The notes below the pieces were generated by a model. The model was not told the DNA's origin, made no database searches, and was given only the letters and a program-made list of their open reading frames with translations. This document shows, piece after piece, positions 51,083-59,866 of a stretch of 64,000 bases of DNA. Every line of letters begins with the position of its first letter. Position 1 is the stretch's first letter. This stretch comes from Streptomyces sp. LUP47B. GTDB taxonomy: Bacteria; Actinomycetota; Actinomycetes; Streptomycetales; Streptomycetaceae. Location of the stretch: positions 398,468 to 462,467 of the forward strand of contig NZ_MJAH01000001.1 of assembly GCF_001746295.1 (NCBI RefSeq). The letters are read 5' to 3'. The translations under genes and the position numbers were made by a program.

Positions 51083-52309
51083 TCAGGTGTGCGCCGGCGC
51101 AGGACGCCGCCGGCCGGCGCGGCTGCCGAACGCCCAAGCCAGCACCGTCAACACGCCGAGGGTCAGGCCGAGCACACACACCCCGGTCCAGGCTCCCGTC
51201 CCGTATACCGCGCCCGTGAGCCCGGAGCCCACTGCTCCGCCGATGAAGTATGCCGTCATGTAAGCAGAGTTGACGCGGCTCAGCGCACCGCTGCCCAACT
51301 GGTAGATGCGGCTCTGATTGGCGACCTGGAGTCCTTGCACTGCCAGAGTGAAGAGCGCGGCTCCGATGATGACCGGCGCGATGTGGTGGTTGCCGAAGAA
51401 CAAGACCACCCAGGACAGGGCGAGCAACAGGCAACTGAGGGTGGTCAGCAGGCCCCCACGTCCCCGGTCTGTGAGTGATCCGACCGGTCGGGCCACCAGA
51501 CTGCCTACCACTCCGAGCAGCCCGAACAATCCGATGGTTCCCATGGAGTAGTGGTAAGGCGATCCGCTCAGCAGCATGGTCAGGGCGGTCCACAGCACCG
51601 AGAACCCGGCGAAGCTGAGACCACCGAGCGCCATCCGCACGCGAAGCACCGGCTCCCGCCTGATGATGCGGAAAGTGGAGGCCAGCAGCGCCCCGTAGCC
51701 GATCCGCGTGGAGGACGTCACCACGGGCATCCGTAGCCGCAGGACCAGGGCGAGCACTCCCATGGCCACGGCGGCAGCGCCGTAGACCGTGCGCCAGCCG
51801 GCGAGGTCGGCAAGGTAACCGGCCACGGTACGGGCCAGCACAGAGCCGAGCAGCAGCCCCATCGCCATCGTGCCGACGACCCGGCCGCGATGATGCGCCG
51901 GCGCAAGTTCGGTGGCGAACGGGACCAGCACCTGTGCGGTCGAGGCGCCTGCTCCGGCGACGGCGGCGGCAGCCAGAAAGAGCGGGGCGGAAGGAGCGAT
52001 CGCCATCGCCGCCAGGGCGACGGCCGTCGCCAGCGACATCAACGGCACGAACTTCGCTCGATCGACGAGGTCACCCAGAGGCAGCAGAAGGAGCAGTCCT
52101 ACCGCGTAGCCCGCCTGCGTCAGCGTGATGAGGAGTGCGGCCGTGGACGAGGACGTATGCAGCCCGCGCGCGATGGCGTCGAGCAGCGGTTGCCCGTAGT
52201 AGAGATTGGCCACGCACAGCCCCGTGGCCGTGGCCAGGAGCCCGGTGACCCCTCTCGTCTTGTGCGACGTGTGCTGGTGAAGCGAGTCGGCCTTGACACC
52301 GACAGACAT
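51083..52309 (-). CDS. MFS transporter
   Basis: A 408-residue major facilitator superfamily protein with about 12 hydrophobic segments (TGLLATATGLCVANLYYGQPLLDAIA, LPLGDLVDRAKFVPLM between TM2 and TM3, RGRVVGTMAMGLLLG). The pattern is that of small-molecule/drug efflux or aromatic acid carriers of the AraJ/YnfM type; substrate unknown. It lies downstream of the module B FAH gene on the same strand, but a 19-bp-stem hairpin separates the two, so it may have its own promoter. Confidence 0.85.
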   Translation of the reverse strand: MSVGVKADSLHQHTSHKTRGVTGLLATATGLCVANLYYGQPLLDAIARGLHTSSSTAALLITLTQAGYAVGLLLLLPLGDLVDRAKFVPLMSLATAVALAAMAIAPSAPLFLAAAAVAGAGASTAQVLVPFATELAPAHHRGRVVGTMAMGLLLGSVLARTVAGYLADLAGWRTVYGAAAVAMGVLALVLRLRMPVVTSSTRIGYGALLASTFRIIRREPVLRVRMALGGLSFAGFSVLWTALTMLLSGSPYHYSMGTIGLFGLLGVVGSLVARPVGSLTDRGRGGLLTTLSCLLLALSWVVLFFGNHHIAPVIIGAALFTLAVQGLQVANQSRIYQLGSGALSRVNSAYMTAYFIGGAVGSGLTGAVYGTGAWTGVCVLGLTLGVLTVLAWAFGSRAGRRRPAPAHT

Positions 52310-52417
52310 GATTCTCCTTGGAGTTGAGACCGTGGGGCAGTCCCGGTAGCCGGCATGCCACCGTTCCGGCGCGCAGGGGGAGCAGGTCTTCGGACGACGT
52401 CGGCCGAATCAGGTGGT

Positions 52418-52464
52418 CCGTGGGTGCCGCCGCGGTCGACGGACAACCGCGGCGGCACCCACGG
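52418..52464 (-). terminator. Very strong hairpin between module B and the MFS gene
   Basis: A perfect 19-bp stem (CCGTGGGTGCCGCCGCGGT with its complement) encloses the 9-base loop CGACGGACA. It starts 117 bases after the module B FAH stop. It would terminate the module B transcript, or could act as a processing and stability element protecting it. Confidence 0.75.
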
Positions 52465-52580
52465 CAATCGCTACGGTCCGGCTCCTCGCCGGGGTTTCCG
52501 GCGACGGGCCTCCATAGGCAGGGCCGTCCCTGCGGTCCCCTCAACCAGGTGACGGTTCCCTAGGGACGGAACGAACGTGC

Positions 52581-53537
52581 CTACCTGCAGACGTTGCGCT
52601 GCGACCCGAGGCCGGAGATCTCGCTCTCCATCACGTCCCCGGCGCGCAGGAACCGCCCGTAGTGGGAACCATTGCCCTCCGGCGAGCCGGTGATGAGCAT
52701 GTCGCCCGGCTGCAGGACCAACCGGTGGGAGACGTAGGAGATGAGGGCGGGGATGTCGAAGACCATGTCACCCGTGTTGCCCTTCTGCATGACCTTGCCG
52801 TTGAGCCGCAGGGTGATGTCGAGATCGTGCGGGTCGGCCACGAACCGCGCCGGGACGACGTACGGTCCCGTGGGGTAGAAGCCGGGCTGGTTCTTCGACC
52901 GCATCCAGTCCGTGCCCATCATGGGGATCTCCGGACGGGGCACCAGACTGCGCGTGGTGAGGTCGTTGCAGATGGTGTACCCGGCGACGTAGTTCAGTGC
53001 CTCGTCATGGCTCACCTCTCGCGCCTCGCGACCGATGATCACGCCCAGCTCGAGTTCCCAGTCGTGGTTCTCCCCGATGGAGGGCAGGACGATGTCGTCG
53101 TAAGGGCCGCTGATGGCTGACGGAACGCCGATCCACACATACGGCTCACCGTTCGCCCGGCGCTCGTCGATCTCCCGAGCAGCCTGCTCGCGCAACTCCT
53201 CCTCGGTGGCGTCCGCCTTCCCCAGGCGGTGCGCCACCGTGATCTGGATGACGTGCTCGCGATAGTTGGCTCCGGCAGCGATGATCTGCCCCGGCAGCTG
53301 GACCGGGGCCAGCACCCGCAGGTCACCGAGCGGCAGCCCCGGGCCGACGGGGGCGTCGGCGAGACCCTGCAGCGCGTCGAGGGCCGCCTCCCAGTCAGCG
53401 AGCAGGTCCCGGGTGGTGGCGGCCTCGGGCAGAACGGCCCGGGTGTCGTACACCTTGTCATCCAGGACGATGCCGGGGAACGGACTGCCGGACGCTTCGG
53501 CGAACGTTCCCAGCGAGAAGGGCGTACTGCTGCTCAT
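52581..53537 (-). CDS. Fumarylacetoacetate hydrolase-family protein (module B)
   Basis: A 318-residue FAH enzyme, paralogue of 39267-40220: from GANYREHVIQITVAHRLGKADATEEELREQ to the C-terminus most residues agree, with the N-terminal 80 residues more divergent. Motifs ENHDWELELGVIIG, CNDLTTRSLVPRPEIPMMGTDWM and GDMLITGSPEGNGSHYG are kept, so both copies should be active. It is the last gene of module B; 230 bases without a gene separate it from the dioxygenase gene. MSSSTPFSLG is taken as the start by comparison with the paralogue. Confidence 0.86.
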   Translation of the reverse strand: MSSSTPFSLGTFAEASGSPFPGIVLDDKVYDTRAVLPEAATTRDLLADWEAALDALQGLADAPVGPGLPLGDLRVLAPVQLPGQIIAAGANYREHVIQITVAHRLGKADATEEELREQAAREIDERRANGEPYVWIGVPSAISGPYDDIVLPSIGENHDWELELGVIIGREAREVSHDEALNYVAGYTICNDLTTRSLVPRPEIPMMGTDWMRSKNQPGFYPTGPYVVPARFVADPHDLDITLRLNGKVMQKGNTGDMVFDIPALISYVSHRLVLQPGDMLITGSPEGNGSHYGRFLRAGDVMESEISGLGSQRNVCR

Positions 53538-53767
53538 AAGTAGTGTCCTCAAATTTCTGGTGATGGCGGGCGGACCGGCCGGGCGGGAATCTGCTCGGCG
53601 TCATCCGCGGCCCCGGGCCCGCGGCGTCGCTCAGAAGGCCGGCTTGAGCGAGCGGCTGACCGGGGGCTCGATCTCGTCTTGTGTACTCATGTGCCGTAGA
53701 AGGCCGGCGACTTGTCGTGGCAGCGGGGCGGGGCGGACTGCCGACGCGTGGGCGGCCCGTCCTCGTC

Positions 53768-54706
53768 TCATACGGGGGGTGCGATGAACAGTCCGCGGTC
53801 GGGGTCGTTGAACATCTCCCTGGACACGAAGTCGTTCATGGGGTTGGAGGTTCCCCACTGGTCCGAGGTCTCCGGGTCGTCGGTGCTGTAGAGGTGGGGA
53901 TGCCAGGTGTCCTCGTCCAGCGTCTCCAGCTCCGTGGTGTACTCCATGGTGTTGCCGTTGGGGTCGTGGAAGTACGTGAAGGTGTTGTCGCCCGCGCGGT
54001 GCCGGCCCGGGCCCCACACCTTGTGGACTCCGTCGCGCATGAGACGGCCGCTGCCGCGCATGTACTCGTCCAGCCCGCGCATCTCGAACGACGCGTGGTG
54101 CAGCGAGACATGCGGGCACCGGGCGATCGCCATGCTGTGGTGCTGCGGGTTGCACCGCATGAACCACATGATCCCGCCCAGCTTCGGATGCACATTGGTG
54201 TCGGTGAGCCGGAAGTCCAGGTACTTCTCGTAGAAGGCCTGCAGTCGCTCCGGTTCCGGCGAGTTGAGGACCACATGCGACAGCCGCACGGGAATGTCCT
54301 CGCGCTCCTCGACCTTGCGGTGGGTGCGGGCGGCGACCTCGGTGGAGATCTCGATGGTGCGCCCCTCGACGTCGAAGAACCGGAAGCCGTAGCCGCCGCC
54401 CGGCGTCTGCAGCGTGTCCGGCCCTCCCACCAGTTTCACGCCGTCCCTGGCCAGTCGCGTGGCCAGAGCGTCCACCGTCGCACGGTCGGCCGCGCCGTAG
54501 GACACCAGGTCCAGACGCTTGTCCTGGGAGCGGCGGACACGGATCACGTACTGCTCCGGCGAACCCTCAGCAGCGAAGTACGTGACGTCACCGTCGGTGC
54601 CGACCTTGGTCAGCCCCCACTTTTCCTCGTAGAAAGCGACCTGCTTCTCGTAGTCCTGCACCGCGATGTCCACGTGCCGCAGATGAGTGATCGGACGTTC
54701 AGGCAT
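53768..54706 (-). CDS. VOC-family extradiol dioxygenase, module B
   Basis: A 312-residue extradiol dioxygenase, the same length as its module A paralogue and nearly identical through the catalytic domain (LSHVVLNSPEPE, SLHHASFEMRGL, NGNTMEYTTELE). GGAG six bases before the ATG at 54706 selects this start over an in-frame ATG at 54718. It should open the ring made by the adjacent hydroxylase. Nucleotide identity with module A is also high, indicating fairly recent duplication or gene conversion. Confidence 0.88.
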   Translation of the reverse strand: MPERPITHLRHVDIAVQDYEKQVAFYEEKWGLTKVGTDGDVTYFAAEGSPEQYVIRVRRSQDKRLDLVSYGAADRATVDALATRLARDGVKLVGGPDTLQTPGGGYGFRFFDVEGRTIEISTEVAARTHRKVEEREDIPVRLSHVVLNSPEPERLQAFYEKYLDFRLTDTNVHPKLGGIMWFMRCNPQHHSMAIARCPHVSLHHASFEMRGLDEYMRGSGRLMRDGVHKVWGPGRHRAGDNTFTYFHDPNGNTMEYTTELETLDEDTWHPHLYSTDDPETSDQWGTSNPMNDFVSREMFNDPDRGLFIAPPV

Positions 54707-54754
54707 GACGCACTCCATTAGTGACGATGATGAGTGATTACGGGATGGCGACGA

Positions 54755-56287
54755 TCAGCTCAAGGCCGCCGTCTCCTCGGTCCGAGTCATATCGCGGTGG
54801 GCCTCTCGCGCGGGTCCGAGAGGCAGCACGCGGAGCAGCTCTTCGAGGCTTTGGGCCGTTTGCGCGGTCCCGGCCACGTAGCGGTCGGGACGGACCACGA
54901 CGGCCGGGGACATCACGGAATGGAGCAGCTCACCGATCTGCTCCGTCGAGGTGAGCACGGTGATTTCGGGCTCGTCCTCCAGGGCTGCCTGGAGGGAGGC
55001 GGGAAGCCCGGCCAGCAGTTCTGCCTCAGCGGCGAGCAGGAAGCGATTCCCCACTATGTCGTCGAGACGTGTCCCGTCGTGCAGCAGCGGCTGAATCGAG
55101 AGGCGCCCGGCGTGGACGTCGACGTCTCCCGTGTGCAACCCGGGTCCCAGGGCAGGGTCTGCCGGGAAGCCCTTCTCGGGCTCGGCGAGAAGATGGGCAT
55201 CCCGCTGGGCAGCGACATGAGCGTCGGTGGTCTGCACGAGGTTGGCCATGGTCGCCGCCTCGTTGACCCAGTACCAAGCGTGGGGCCGACGCTCGGACTC
55301 ATAGGTGTCGAGCAGGGACTCGGGGGCCCTGCCGCTGGAGACGAGCCGCAGTTTCCACACCAGATTGGTCACGTCCCGCATACCGGCGCACAAACCCTGA
55401 CCGAACAGGGGCGGCGCCTGATGGGCGGCATCACCCGCGAGGAACACGTTGCCAACCCGCCACCGCTCGGCAACGCGGGCGCGGAAGGTGTAGATCGAGC
55501 GACGATCCGGGGTGAAGTTCTCAGGTGTGAGGAGGCCCTTGCTGAGCCGGGCAATCCCCTCGGGCGTGATGATCTCGTCCGGATCGTCGCCCGGCAGTAC
55601 TTTGAGCTCGATGCGCGCACGGTCGCCGGGCAGCCTCAGCCAGAGCGCGGGACGGGTGTGCCGGCCCAGAAGCACCATGTCGCCCTCGATGTCCGCGGTC
55701 CCGTGCAGGTGTCCATCGGCCACGAGCCACGGGTCGTCGACGCCGAGGTTCTCGACGGGGATGCCGAGAGCCTCCCTGACCGTGGAGTTGGCACCGTCGC
55801 AGGCGACCACCCAGCGCGCAGTGATCGTCTGCCGCGCTCCCTCGGTCGTCCGGACATGGCAGTGGACGCCTTCCTCGTCCTCCTCGATCTCCTCGAGCGT
55901 CGTCCCGAGGCGGAGATCCACACCAGGGAGCCGGTCGACCTCTGCGCGCAGCAGCGCGTCGATCTCCGGCTGATGGAACAGGTTCTCGCCGTGCCACGCC
56001 TGCGATCCCCACTGTCCGGTGACGAAGGACAGGAGGGTGTCCCCGGCTTCGTTCTCCATCCGGTAATGGCGCATCGGACTTGTCACGGCGGACACCTGAG
56101 ACGCAAGGCCGATGGGCTGGAAGGAGCGCATCGCCTCGGCATCGAAGTGCACGGCCCTGGCCTGCTTCCACATTTCGGGCCACATCTCGATACCCACGGC
56201 CTGGACGCCGGCATGGCCCAACTCGGCCAGCATCTTCACCCCGATGGGGCCACCGCCGACGACCAGGACTTCGCAGTCTTGGGACAC
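54755..56287 (-). CDS. FAD-dependent aromatic hydroxylase, module B
   Basis: A 510-residue group A flavin hydroxylase, paralogue of 45523-47058. FAD motifs: VVGGGPIGVKMLAELG, WVVACDGANSTVREALG and VFLAGDAAHQAPPLFGQGL. Substitutions are clustered in the first 130 residues and the C-terminal domain, so substrate range may differ between the copies. A GTG at 56287 is preferred because AGGGGA lies six bases before it; a TTG one codon upstream is possible. The GGTACTT dyad lies 22 bases upstream. Confidence 0.87.
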   Translation of the reverse strand: MSQDCEVLVVGGGPIGVKMLAELGHAGVQAVGIEMWPEMWKQARAVHFDAEAMRSFQPIGLASQVSAVTSPMRHYRMENEAGDTLLSFVTGQWGSQAWHGENLFHQPEIDALLRAEVDRLPGVDLRLGTTLEEIEEDEEGVHCHVRTTEGARQTITARWVVACDGANSTVREALGIPVENLGVDDPWLVADGHLHGTADIEGDMVLLGRHTRPALWLRLPGDRARIELKVLPGDDPDEIITPEGIARLSKGLLTPENFTPDRRSIYTFRARVAERWRVGNVFLAGDAAHQAPPLFGQGLCAGMRDVTNLVWKLRLVSSGRAPESLLDTYESERRPHAWYWVNEAATMANLVQTTDAHVAAQRDAHLLAEPEKGFPADPALGPGLHTGDVDVHAGRLSIQPLLHDGTRLDDIVGNRFLLAAEAELLAGLPASLQAALEDEPEITVLTSTEQIGELLHSVMSPAVVVRPDRYVAGTAQTAQSLEELLRVLPLGPAREAHRDMTRTEETAALS

Positions 56288-56309
56288 CAAATTTCCCCTG
56301 ATTCTCTCT

Positions 56310-56328
56310 GGTACTTGTTGGAAGTACC
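56310..56328. promoter_or_regulatory. GGTACTT/AAGTACC dyad before the module B hydroxylase
   Basis: GGTACTT-GTTGG-AAGTACC: same 7-base arms as at 47080-47095 but with a 5-base centre. The distance to the start codon (22 bases) is the same in both modules, which argues for function. Confidence 0.5.
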
Positions 56329-56550
56329 GCTCTTACTTGGGCACTCCGCCGGCCTGCGCCGGCTGTGCGCTCCTGACGGCCCGGAGTCCGCCCCGGCACG
56401 AGCGGGTCACCGATCGCGCACGTGAGTGGTGGGTGGCGAGCCCGCAGAACTCTGTGACGAGACCCGCGTCACGGCCCGGCCTCCCCATCTGCGCGCACTC
56501 GTGTGCTGTCCGAGACAGCAGACGTCGGGGGTGGGCAGTGCTGGCCGAGG

Positions 56551-57420
56551 TCATGGCCGCAACGCCGCGCCAAGAGGCCCGTCGGCGTACAGATCCCCGA
56601 CGCCCGGTACGGGCTGCGGCAGCAGGCCGAGACCGTCGCGCATCGACAGGATCCGCTCCAGACCCGCACGCGCGGGAACCAACGACTCCGGACGCGTCCG
56701 CAAAGCCGCCCGCGCCGAAGCCGGCCCGTGACCACACTTCGCCATCAGGTCCATCACTTGCTCGTGCGTCGCATCGCAGAGCCACTGCCGTGCGGCTTCC
56801 AACGCCGCCAAATACCGCAGAAGCCCGTCGCCGTGCGCCTTCAACGCCCCTGGGCCGGCTACGACACCCTGCCCGGGAAAGTCCGGCACCTCCGCCTCCA
56901 CAGAGGCCAGCGACGCGAAGCCCTCCACCGTCGCCTGCTCGTCCAGGGGCGGCCCGAGCAATGTCGCATCGATCGACACCGCACGCAGCGCCTCCCACCG
57001 CTCACGCACCCCACCCACCGGCAGCAACGTGTAGTCGGCGGCCGACAGACCACGCCGAGCGAGCAGATGACGCAACACCACAGCGAACCCGTTGTTCACG
57101 GCATCGACGCCCAGCACCGCACCCCGCAGTCCCTGCACCCCGGTCACCGAGGGCCGGGCAACCAGTCCAAGAGGTGTTGTCGACTCCACCTGGGCCACGA
57201 TCCGAAGATCCCCGCCGTCGGCGTTCCAGACCAAGAGGTTGTCCATGGCTGTGACACCGACGTCGACGTTCCCGCTCAGCAAGCGGTCTCTCTGGTCCGT
57301 GGACGACTCGACGAGCACCGTCTCGACGTCCACACCCATATCGGCGTAGATCCCCAGCTCGTCAGCTACGACACAGACAGAAGGCGGAACGAACACCGCC
57401 TGTCGAAGGCACACCGTCAT
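56551..57420 (-). CDS. Cytosolic NMT1/THI5-like periplasmic-binding-fold protein, module B
   Basis: A 289-residue paralogue of 47753-48622, sharing LRQAVFVPPSVCVVADELG, LVESSTDQRDRLLSGNVDVGVTAMDNLLVWN, VLGVDAVNNGFAVVLRHLL and VPDFPGQGVVAGP. It too lacks a signal peptide and any transporter partner. A GGAAGGAGG ribosome site precedes the ATG. It heads module B, and a symmetrical operator lies about 45 bases upstream. The 263 bases between its stop and the hydroxylase start hold no gene I can support. Confidence 0.78.
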   Translation of the reverse strand: MTVCLRQAVFVPPSVCVVADELGIYADMGVDVETVLVESSTDQRDRLLSGNVDVGVTAMDNLLVWNADGGDLRIVAQVESTTPLGLVARPSVTGVQGLRGAVLGVDAVNNGFAVVLRHLLARRGLSAADYTLLPVGGVRERWEALRAVSIDATLLGPPLDEQATVEGFASLASVEAEVPDFPGQGVVAGPGALKAHGDGLLRYLAALEAARQWLCDATHEQVMDLMAKCGHGPASARAALRTRPESLVPARAGLERILSMRDGLGLLPQPVPGVGDLYADGPLGAALRP

Positions 57421-57462
57421 CGGGCGCCCTCCTTCCTACGAAAGGCAACGCAACACTACATG

Positions 57463-57479
57463 CGAAACGATACGTTTCG
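57463..57479. promoter_or_regulatory. Copy c of the 17-bp operator, fully symmetrical
   Basis: CGAAACG-ATA-CGTTTCG, perfectly symmetrical; the dyad extends outwards to 10-bp arms over 57460-57482. On the minus strand it contains TATCGT, a possible -10 for the NMT1-like gene, so binding would block transcription of module B. Confidence 0.7.
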
Positions 57480-57653
57480 CATCTCATGTGCTTCACCCGC
57501 CCCCCTCGCACAACGAAGATCCAGTCGCACTGTCTCCAAAAACCCCATGAACTGGACCTGCGGACACGAAGGGTCACGCCTGCGTGGATCGCTCGAACTG
57601 CGACAGTCGACACGGGCATCCCGGGAGTAACCGCCTGACAGGCGCTACCGATT

Positions 57654-57670
57654 CGATACGTGTCGTATCC
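57654..57670. promoter_or_regulatory. Copy b of the 17-bp operator
   Basis: CGATACG-TGT-CGTATCC; GATACG/CGTATC is a perfect dyad around TGT. It lies 66 bases upstream of the TetR gene of module B and, with copy c, forms a two-site divergent control region. Confidence 0.65.
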
Positions 57671-57735
57671 TTTTATTGAGTGTGCCAGTCGCGCTGGCAT
57701 GGGGATCGCGGTCGCACCCGAGGTGAATTTCTACT

Positions 57736-58395
57736 GTGGCTGTACGAAGCGAGTCGAGCCGTCGCGCGATCCTCGACGCGACCATGGACCTCCTTGTGCG
57801 CGACGGACGGCGTGCCATCACGGTGCAGAAGCTGACCATGGAGGCGATCGCCAAGCGGGCCAAGGTCAGCAAGGCGACGATCTACCGGTGGTGGCCGAAC
57901 AAGGCCGCGGTCGTCATCGACGCCTTCATGGAGAACCACCTGACGCACACCCGCATCCCCGAAGGGGTACCGGTGCGCGACGCCCTCCTGGCCCACCTCA
58001 AGTCGCTGATCACTCACTACGCCGGCCCGCAGGGCAAACTCGTCGCCCAGATCATCGCCGAGGGACAGTACGACCCCGAGACGATGGCCAACTTCCGCGA
58101 GCGCTTCTGGCAGGAGCGCGCCGCGGCCGTCGAGAAACTGATGCGTCAGGGGATCGACGAAGGCGTCTTCCGCCCGGACCTGGACCCGAGCGCGGCAGCC
58201 CAGTTGTTCTACGCGCCTGTCTACTTCCATCTCCTGTTCGGCGTCAGCCCGCTCGACGACGCACTCGCCGAACAACTCGTCGACTTGGGAATCCGAGACC
58301 TGGCAGCCCGACCAAACGAGGCCGGGACAGCCCGAGTTCTCAGCATTCCCACCCACGCCGGACCAGGCAGTCGGTCCTCCTGCGCTCCCGACTGA
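57736..58395 (+). CDS. TetR-family regulator, module B
   Basis: A 219-residue TetR repressor almost identical to 43898-44497 through about residue 185 (same helix-turn-helix TMEAIAKRAKVSKATIYRWWPNK), then with a different, 20-residue longer tail ending RSSCAPD. The shared DNA-binding domain means both proteins should recognise the same operator. Two operator copies lie between it and the divergent NMT1-like gene. GTG start in the same sequence context as the twin. Confidence 0.88.
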   Translation: MAVRSESSRRAILDATMDLLVRDGRRAITVQKLTMEAIAKRAKVSKATIYRWWPNKAAVVIDAFMENHLTHTRIPEGVPVRDALLAHLKSLITHYAGPQGKLVAQIIAEGQYDPETMANFRERFWQERAAAVEKLMRQGIDEGVFRPDLDPSAAAQLFYAPVYFHLLFGVSPLDDALAEQLVDLGIRDLAARPNEAGTARVLSIPTHAGPGSRSSCAPD

Positions 58396-58483
58396 TTCCT
58401 GAGCGAACACCGTCCCTCTCTGCGGTGTTGTCGGCTGGTGGTGTTGTCAGTCGTGGCGGTGCCGAAGTGCGACCTCGGTGCGA

Positions 58484-59866
58484 TCAAGTGCGTGGCCGGG
58501 CATCCGGGGACGCGTCCCGAGAGGCTCTCTCCCGGATCCCGACTTGGGTGGCCACGGCCTGTGCACTCACGGCGGCGGCGTCGGCGTGACGCAGGCGACC
58601 GTCCTGTTTCAGGATGCGTCCGTCGGCGATCACCGTGTCGACGTTCGCCGGCCCAGCGCTCTGGACGAGTTGGAGACTGGGGTCGTTGCCGGGCGCCGGG
58701 AGCATGTTGATCTGGTCGGTGCGGACGAGGATCACATCCGCGCGCTTGCCGGGGGTGAGCGATCCGGTCACCTCGTCCAGGCCGAGTACGCGGGCACCAC
58801 CCAGGGTCGCGAGCTCGATGACTTCCCGGGGGTGCATGAGGGGCGCCTGCGGGCCGTCGCCGAAGAAGTCCTGTGCCACCACATCGGTGAACGAGGTCTC
58901 GGGACGCTGTGCGATGCGCGCGGCATGCAGGAGGATGCGCATGGACGCGAACGGGTCCACGGCGGTCTGACAGTTGACGTCGACGGAGAAGCCGATGTCC
59001 TCGAAGCGGACACCACCGGCAAGCATCTCCTGCAGCGGTGGCAGCCCCGCGCCCACCAGGGGGTCGGTGGACGGACAAAGTCCCACCTTCATCCCGGTGG
59101 CCGCGACGAAGGCGATCTCTTCGGCTGAGGCTCCGGCACCGTGGGTGTACAGGAAGTCCGGACCCACCAGATCGAGATGCCCGGAGAAGTCGGTGTGGGG
59201 TGCGATCGTCCGAAGGCCGAGTCCACGCGCCACACATACCTCTTCGGGCAGCGCCTTGCCGTTCTGGATCGCGATGCCGAGACTGACACGGCCGTCACCG
59301 TGCTCGTCCAACCATGCGAGAGCACGCTTGAGTTCGGCCTCGCCGATCGAGACGTCAAGTCCCGGTAGCGTGTCGCCGTAACCGAAACGGGCGCGCAGAC
59401 CCGAGTCCGCCAGGGCCTGCATCTCGGCCTCGGCGTCCGCGAAGTCGCGTAGCCCGTGGGCCCAGTTGTGGCAGGCGGTCAGTCCGGCGTTGACCGCTTC
59501 CGTGGCCGCGTACCGGACGGCCCAGTAGTGGTCCCGCGCTGTGTAGAACTGAGCCAGGTGGAACAGTCCGAAGTACTGAACGGCGTCGTGCGACATGCCA
59601 CGCATGACCGAGTTCCACATGTGCCAGTGCACGTCGACGAATCCAGGCATCACGACGCAGTCACGCGCGTCGATCACCTCGGCGTCCGGTGCGTCGATCT
59701 TCTGAGCCACGCCGGTGATCACACCGTCACGAACGTGTACGTCTCCTTCGGCGATGTCCCCGATCTCGGGGTCGACGCTCAGGACGTGGCCGCCCCGGAT
59801 CAGGTACTCACCGCGCGGAGCGGTGTCCGGAGCGTCATGGGAGGTTTGTGCTCGCCGTTGAGCCAT
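58484..59866 (-). CDS. Amidohydrolase-superfamily deaminase/chlorohydrolase-like enzyme
   Basis: A 460-residue metal-dependent hydrolase of the TrzN/AtzA/cytosine deaminase-like group: H80-x-H82 in GFVDVHWHMWN, later metal or catalytic residues in IAPHTDFSGHLD and GLCPSTDPLVGAG, and the C-terminal beta-sandwich (LTPGKRADVILV). Substrates in the group are amino-heterocycles, guanine, S-adenosylhomocysteine-like compounds or triazines; this one cannot be specified. It precedes the hydroxyquinol genes on the same strand but with a 600-base gap, so it may be separate. Confidence 0.82.
   Translation of the reverse strand: MAQRRAQTSHDAPDTAPRGEYLIRGGHVLSVDPEIGDIAEGDVHVRDGVITGVAQKIDAPDAEVIDARDCVVMPGFVDVHWHMWNSVMRGMSHDAVQYFGLFHLAQFYTARDHYWAVRYAATEAVNAGLTACHNWAHGLRDFADAEAEMQALADSGLRARFGYGDTLPGLDVSIGEAELKRALAWLDEHGDGRVSLGIAIQNGKALPEEVCVARGLGLRTIAPHTDFSGHLDLVGPDFLYTHGAGASAEEIAFVAATGMKVGLCPSTDPLVGAGLPPLQEMLAGGVRFEDIGFSVDVNCQTAVDPFASMRILLHAARIAQRPETSFTDVVAQDFFGDGPQAPLMHPREVIELATLGGARVLGLDEVTGSLTPGKRADVILVRTDQINMLPAPGNDPSLQLVQSAGPANVDTVIADGRILKQDGRLRHADAAAVSAQAVATQVGIRERASRDASPDARPRT

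Noticed and set aside
54734-56425. 563-codon plus-strand open frame opposite the module B hydroxylase
   Set aside because: Shadow; the minus strand encodes an intact FAD hydroxylase with all three flavin motifs.
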